Positions 60,177 through 64,000 of a DNA stretch of 64,000 nucleotides are shown one piece after another. Each line of letters begins with the position of its first letter. The first letter of the stretch is position 1. This stretch comes from Hasllibacter sp. MH4015 (GTDB lineage: Bacteria > Pseudomonadota > Alphaproteobacteria > Rhodobacterales > Rhodobacteraceae). Where the stretch lies: assembly GCF_020177575.1 (NCBI RefSeq), contig NZ_JAHTBK010000001.1, forward strand, positions 1,299,875 through 1,363,874. Direction: 5' to 3'. Under the pieces are notes generated by a model. It had not been told where the DNA came from and made no database searches. It worked only from the letters and a program-made list of their open reading frames with translations. Made by a program: the position numbers and the translations under genes.

Positions 60177-61067
60177 ATGGCCGCGTCTGCGTTTCTTGAG
60201 GGCTTTGACGTCCAGCGGGTTCAGCTGCCCGACCTCTCCATCAATTATGCCAGCGCGGGGGCGGGGCCGCCGATCTTGCTTCTGCACGGTCATCCGCAGA
60301 CCCACGTGGTCTGGCGCAAGGTCGCGCCGCGTCTGGTGGAGGCCGGGTATCAGGTGATCGCGCCGGACCTGAGGGGATATGGCGACAGCGACAAACCGCA
60401 GAGTGATCCGTCACACCGTCCCTATTCCAAAAGGGTGATGGCCACCGATCAGATCGCCCTGATGCAGCATCTGGGCCTTGAGCGGATTTCGGTCGTCGGC
60501 CATGACCGCGGCGGGCGCGTGGCGCATCGGATGGCGCTTGACCACCCGGATGCGGTCGAGCGGCTGATCGTGCTGGATATCGCGCCCACGCGCACGATGT
60601 ACGAGCGCACCAACCAGGAATTCGCGACGCGCTATTTCTGGTGGTTCTTCCTGATTCAGCCCGATGGCCTGCCCGAGAAGATGATCGCGTCGGACCCGGA
60701 ATACTTCCTGCGCAGGCATATCGCGGGGCAGGTGAAGATCGAAGGATCGGTGGAGGAGGCGGCGATCGCCGAATACCTGCGCTGTTACCGTGATCCGGCG
60801 ACGTTGCATGCGATTTGCGAGGATTACCGGGCGGCGGCGAGCATTGATCTGGAACACGACCGGGACGATGAGGATCGTCGCGTCACCGCACCGCTCCTCG
60901 CCATCTGGGGGGCGCGCGGCGTTGTGGGGGAGCTTTACGATGTCATGGCGACCTGGAGGGAGAAGGCGGACGATGTGTCCGGCCTCGCCCTGCCATGCGG
61001 TCATGCGATCCCCGAGGAAGCCCCAGAGGATCTGACGGCGCACATCCTCACCTTCATGTCGCGGTGA
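60177..61067 (+). CDS. Alpha/beta-hydrolase, fluoroacetate/haloacid dehalogenase-like
   Basis: The 296-residue hydrolase has HGHPQTHVVWRKVAP, nucleophile Asp110 in VVGHDRGGRVAHRMALDHP, Arg111 and Arg114 as carboxylate binders, Asp134 in VLDIAP and a C-terminal His in CGHAIPEE, numbered as in Rhodopseudomonas fluoroacetate dehalogenase. The halide-pocket His155 is Trp here (YFWWFF), while Trp156 is kept. It may release other halides or hydrolyse an ester-like bond. It starts directly after the tartrate dehydrogenase stop. Confidence 0.82.
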   Translation: MAASAFLEGFDVQRVQLPDLSINYASAGAGPPILLLHGHPQTHVVWRKVAPRLVEAGYQVIAPDLRGYGDSDKPQSDPSHRPYSKRVMATDQIALMQHLGLERISVVGHDRGGRVAHRMALDHPDAVERLIVLDIAPTRTMYERTNQEFATRYFWWFFLIQPDGLPEKMIASDPEYFLRRHIAGQVKIEGSVEEAAIAEYLRCYRDPATLHAICEDYRAAASIDLEHDRDDEDRRVTAPLLAIWGARGVVGELYDVMATWREKADDVSGLALPCGHAIPEEAPEDLTAHILTFMSR

Positions 61068-61076
61068 TCGTCGCGC

Positions 61077-62414
61077 TTACCGTTCCGGGATCAGGCCGCG
61101 GGGACTGAACCGCAGGACCAGAAGCAGGATGATCCCCATTGTCAGAAGCCGCATATGGGCCGCTGAATCGAGAAGGTGTTCGCGCAGGAAGGCGCCTTCC
61201 TCCATCCCCGCGGTCAGCCCTTGTAGGAGCAGGAGGCCAAGCGGTTCGACCTGCACCCAGAGCCACCAGATCAGGAAGCCGCCCAGAACCGCGCCCCAAT
61301 TGTTGCCCGATCCGCCCACGATCACCATCACCCAGATCAGGAAAGTGAAGCGCAGGGGTTGGTAGGTGCCGGGGACAAGCTGGCTGTCGAGGGTGGTCAT
61401 CATCGCGCCCGCCAGCCCGCAAACGGCGGAGCCGAGGATGAAGATCTGCAAATGGCGCGCCTTCACGTCCTTGCCCATGGCGGATGCCGAGACCTCGTTG
61501 TCGCGGATCGCGCGCATCATGCGGCCCCAGGGCGAATTCCACGCCTTTTCGACCAGCCAGATCAGCACTCCGAGCACGACGATGAAGAGGCCCGCATAGG
61601 CGAGTTTCACGGTGATGGTCGACGCGCTGACCGGATCGGCCCCGAGGGAATTGGCGAAGTTGAGGAAGCTTTCGGAGGCCTGTAGATCAACCTCATAAGG
61701 GACGGGGCGGGGGATGCCGGTGACGTTCTTGACGCCACGGGCCAGCCAATCCTCGTTCTTGAGGATGGCGATGATGATCTCGGCGATGCCGAGGGTGGCG
61801 ATGGCGAGGTAATCGGACCGCAGGCCCAGGGCGGTCTTGCCGATGATCCACGCCGCTCCGGCAGCCAGAAGCCCGCCCACGGGCCAGGCAAGGACCACCG
61901 GCAGGCCGAGGCCGCCAAGAAAACCGGTCGAGGCGGGCTCGTAGGCTTCGACCGCTTCGACGCCCGGTCCGATGACCGCGCGGTAGATCGCGAAGCCGCC
62001 GATCAGGATGACGAGGATGGCGAGCATCCGAAGACGGCCGGCGGGCAATCTGGAATAGGCGAGGATGGCGGCGAGGATGGTAGCCGCGCCCAGGACAAGG
62101 CCCAGAAGGATGCGCGGGCCGCCCAGGGCCCACGCCTCCGGCACCGGGTCGGAGGAGACGAGGACGGCGGCAAGACCGCCCAGGGCCACAAAGCCCATAA
62201 CGCCCACGTTGAACAGGCCCGCATAGCCCCATTGCATGTTCACACCCAGCGCCATGATGGCCGAGATCAGGCCCATGTTGAAAATCGTGAGCGCGGTGTT
62301 CCACGATTGCACGAAGCCCGTGCCGACGAACAGCAGCGCCACCAACGCGAAGAGCAGGATGTTCTTGGCGTTGATGGAGGAGGCGGGGGTCTGGGTATTG
62401 GCCGCGTCGCTCAT
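61077..62414 (-). CDS. livM: Branched-chain amino-acid ABC transporter permease LivM
   Basis: The 445-residue inner-membrane permease has about 11 helices and the BPD-type motifs: NMQWGYAGLFNVGVMGFVAL, LAIATLGIAEIIIAILKNED, RAIRDNEVSASAMGKDVKAR (contact with the ATPase) and MVIVGGSGNNWGAVLGGFLI. It pairs with LivH. Its ATG at 62414 overlaps the livH stop. The ATPase and binding-protein genes are not in the window. The inserted region near residues 110-160 is longer than in E. coli LivM. Confidence 0.93.
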   Translation of the reverse strand: MSDAANTQTPASSINAKNILLFALVALLFVGTGFVQSWNTALTIFNMGLISAIMALGVNMQWGYAGLFNVGVMGFVALGGLAAVLVSSDPVPEAWALGGPRILLGLVLGAATILAAILAYSRLPAGRLRMLAILVILIGGFAIYRAVIGPGVEAVEAYEPASTGFLGGLGLPVVLAWPVGGLLAAGAAWIIGKTALGLRSDYLAIATLGIAEIIIAILKNEDWLARGVKNVTGIPRPVPYEVDLQASESFLNFANSLGADPVSASTITVKLAYAGLFIVVLGVLIWLVEKAWNSPWGRMMRAIRDNEVSASAMGKDVKARHLQIFILGSAVCGLAGAMMTTLDSQLVPGTYQPLRFTFLIWVMVIVGGSGNNWGAVLGGFLIWWLWVQVEPLGLLLLQGLTAGMEEGAFLREHLLDSAAHMRLLTMGIILLLVLRFSPRGLIPER

Positions 62415-63421
62415 ACCGATTTCCCCTTCATGATGCCGGTGGGTTTGAACAGGAGCACGATCAGGAGGATGCCGAAGGACACGGCGAATTTGTAATCGGT
62501 GCTGAGCAATTGCAGGAGCCCCTCGGGCTGCCAATCCTCCGGCCCGAGATAGCCCACGACCTTGCGGAAGGCGTAGGTCACGCCGACCTCGGAAAACGCG
62601 ATGAGAAAGCCGCCGAGGATTGCGCCGAGCGGGTTGCCGAGCCCGCCCACGATGGCCGAGGCGAAGATCGGCAGGAGCAGCTGGAAGTAGGTGAAGGGTT
62701 TGAATGACTTGTCGAGGCCGTAAAGCACACCCGCCGTGGTCGCCAGCGCCGCCACGATGATCCACGTGATGAGCACGACCCGTTCGGGGTTGATGCCTGA
62801 TAATAGCGCCAGATCCTCGTTATCGGAAAAGGCGCGCATCGACTTGCCGGTGCGGGTGCGGTTGAGGAACCAGAACAGCAGGACCACGGCGATGATGGCG
62901 ACGACGATGGTGATGCCTTGGGTGGTCCGGAACGCAAGACCCTCCTCAAGCCCCGTCATCTCGCGAAAGTCCCGTGCGCCGATGATGAACCGCTCCCCAT
63001 CCGCAAAACGCTGGTCGTCGACGCCGATCAGGAAGCGGACGATGCCGTTCATGATGAACATCACGCCGAGCGAGGCGATCACGAAGATCACCGGCTTGGC
63101 CTTCTGGGTGCGGTAGAAGCGATAGACGGTGGCATCCGTCCCGATCGCCAGCAGGGCCGTGGCCGCGATGCCGAAGGGCAGGGCCAGAAGCGCCGTGGGC
63201 AGGGGGCCGAACCCGATGCCTGCGGCCTGGAATCCCCATGTCACGAAAATCGTGACCATGGTGCCGAAAGCCATCGTGTCGCCATGGGCGAAGTTGGAGA
63301 ACCGCAAAATCCCGTAGATCAGGGTCACGCCAAGAGCGCCGAGCGCCAGTTGCGCGCCGTAGGCCGTGGCGGGGATGATGACGAAATTCGCCAATGCGAC
63401 GATGGCGTTCAGGACGTCCAC
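62411..63421 (-). CDS. livH: Branched-chain amino-acid ABC transporter permease LivH
   Basis: The 336-residue permease has about 9 helices, with YGILRFSNFAHGDTMAFGTM near the N-terminus, RAFSDNEDLALLSGINPERV (the EAA-like loop) and FKPFTYFQLLLPIFASAIVG with GGLGNPLGAILGGFL. It forms the channel with LivM for leucine/isoleucine/valine or related amides. First gene of the pair in the window; start 63421. Confidence 0.93.
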   Translation of the reverse strand: MDVLNAIVALANFVIIPATAYGAQLALGALGVTLIYGILRFSNFAHGDTMAFGTMVTIFVTWGFQAAGIGFGPLPTALLALPFGIAATALLAIGTDATVYRFYRTQKAKPVIFVIASLGVMFIMNGIVRFLIGVDDQRFADGERFIIGARDFREMTGLEEGLAFRTTQGITIVVAIIAVVLLFWFLNRTRTGKSMRAFSDNEDLALLSGINPERVVLITWIIVAALATTAGVLYGLDKSFKPFTYFQLLLPIFASAIVGGLGNPLGAILGGFLIAFSEVGVTYAFRKVVGYLGPEDWQPEGLLQLLSTDYKFAVSFGILLIVLLFKPTGIMKGKSV

Positions 63422-63514
63422 GCGATGTCTCCCTTGGTCGGTAACGCGCCTTGTGGCGGCGCTTGAAAATCAGGTCTAGCGAAGGGGCTTTGGCTTGGCC
63501 AGTGGGTCATGGGG

Positions 63515-63892
63515 TCATTGCACGGCGCAGGTGCCGAAAAGCGTCGTCGTGCGCGCGGGGCCGTCATAGCCGTGGATCGACAGAAGCGCGCGGCCATCCT
63601 CGATTATCGTCAGAAGCTCTCCCAAGGCGGCGTCGCCGGCCCCGGCATAGGCGGCGGGCAGCGTGCCCTGGCGGGTGAGGCGTTCGACAGGGTGATCGCC
63701 CGCGGGGGAGGTCAGGAACAATTGCCCCTCGTGATCGGCGGCGATCACTTCGTAACGGTCGTCGACGGCGTGGCAATCGAGGTTCTGGCACAGGACGGTC
63801 ATCCGGCAATTCCACGGCTCCGCCGCCACCGGCGCCGCGAGAAACGCGAGGGCCAGCACGATGGGGCGCGGATCGGGGCGGGCGAGACTCAC
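63515..63892 (-). CDS. Periplasmic hypothetical protein (125 aa)
   Basis: A signal peptide (PIVLALAFLAAPVAAEP) leads into a short Cys-containing domain (WNCRMTVLCQNLDCHAVDD, then LLSIHGYDGPARTTTLFGTC). Its GTG start overlaps the stop of the upstream gene. The last 30 residues are similar in pattern to the end of that upstream product, so the two are probably tandem paralogues of a small secreted protein. Function unknown. Confidence 0.6.
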   Translation of the reverse strand: MSLARPDPRPIVLALAFLAAPVAAEPWNCRMTVLCQNLDCHAVDDRYEVIAADHEGQLFLTSPAGDHPVERLTRQGTLPAAYAGAGDAALGELLTIIEDGRALLSIHGYDGPARTTTLFGTCAVQ

Positions 63893-64000
63893 GATGCCTC
63901 GCAGGTTCCGATGCCCGTGACGGTGCGCGTTGCGGCCTGGGGCTGGTGGCCTGTGACGACCACTCGTCCGGTGCTGTCGAATGTCACCATCTGCGTCGAT
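63889..64000 (-). CDS. Hypothetical protein, C-terminal end, partial at window edge
   Basis: The open frame ends in TRTVTGIGTCEAS and TGA at 63891-63889, and continues beyond the window on its 5' side. VTFDSTGRVVVTGHQPQAAT before it resembles the end of the downstream 125-residue protein (IEDGRALLSIHGYDGPARTT). Overlap with the next GTG indicates translational coupling. Confidence 0.45.
   Translation of the reverse strand, partial: STQMVTFDSTGRVVVTGHQPQAATRTVTGIGTCEAS

Noticed and set aside
58698..60305. 535-codon minus-strand frame opposite the tartrate dehydrogenase gene
   Set aside because: It mirrors the codon pattern of the real gene on the other strand; no start with a ribosome site and no recognisable domain.

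Overview
The window comes from an alphaproteobacterium, most likely a Rhodobacterales/Roseobacter-group member. Supporting evidence: a high-GC genome; the ccmF-ccmH cytochrome c maturation pair; an lpxD-acp-KAS block; IalB-family, DUF882/L,D-transpeptidase and DUF4173 genes; livH/livM; and Rhizobiales/Rhodobacterales-type trb and plasmid partition genes. Genus cannot be told from the sequence alone.

The window has two halves. Positions 39606-64000 look like ordinary chromosomal backbone: dusA, tRNA-Arg(CCG), a DUF4173 membrane protein with a two-component system, an Ldh-family oxidoreductase, msrA/msrB, DUF882 and L,D-transpeptidase cell-wall genes, lpxD-acp-KAS, ialB, a HerA-like ATPase, ccmF-ccmH, an enoyl-CoA hydratase, a tartrate dehydrogenase-like gene, a dehalogenase-like hydrolase, and a branched-chain amino-acid type permease pair.

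Positions 1-39600 are accessory DNA ending exactly at dusA, where a tyrosine recombinase gene (38404-39492) sits divergently against the dusA start. This is the arrangement of islands that integrate into the 5' end of dusA. Next to the integrase is a decayed conjugative/plasmid-like module (27760-38400). It holds DUF932, a ParB-like gene split by an amber codon, toprim and DUF2493 genes, and trbF-trbG-trbI-DUF2274. trbL has lost its 5' part to a deletion that joined it to another membrane-protein gene. The traG, trbB-E and trbJ genes are absent from the window, so self-transfer by this remnant is unlikely.

Positions 1-27460 look like cargo for stress survival and glycan chemistry. Stress genes: catalase (C-terminal end), Na+/H+ antiporter, a DUF1469/DUF3618 envelope-stress operon with a frameshifted yihY, CsbD, two overlapping photolyase/cryptochrome genes, a STAS/SEC14 protein, and ferritin-like DUF892/DUF2383 proteins. 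Glycan genes: seven glycosyltransferases (including a sucrose-phosphate-synthase/phosphatase fusion and a sialyltransferase-motif GT29-like protein) and an operon of GT2, acyl-CoA dehydrogenase, PIG-L deacetylase, NodS-like methyltransferase and DUF421. A Crp/Fnr-type regulator lies in the middle.

The strongest new observation is a recurrent palindrome of the form TCAA-N6-TTGA in at least six intergenic positions of the cargo (1876, 6916, 11687, 16753, 24202, 26292). In the clearest cases a -10-like hexamer follows at class-II Crp spacing (for example TAGAAT upstream of csbD). I infer that the island carries its own Crp/Fnr regulon tying stress proteins to the glycosyltransferase cluster. Other notable items are a candidate small RNA with an anti-Shine-Dalgarno hairpin loop (53267-53360), a conserved leader repeat before parB and the DUF932 gene, and several fresh-looking inactivating mutations.
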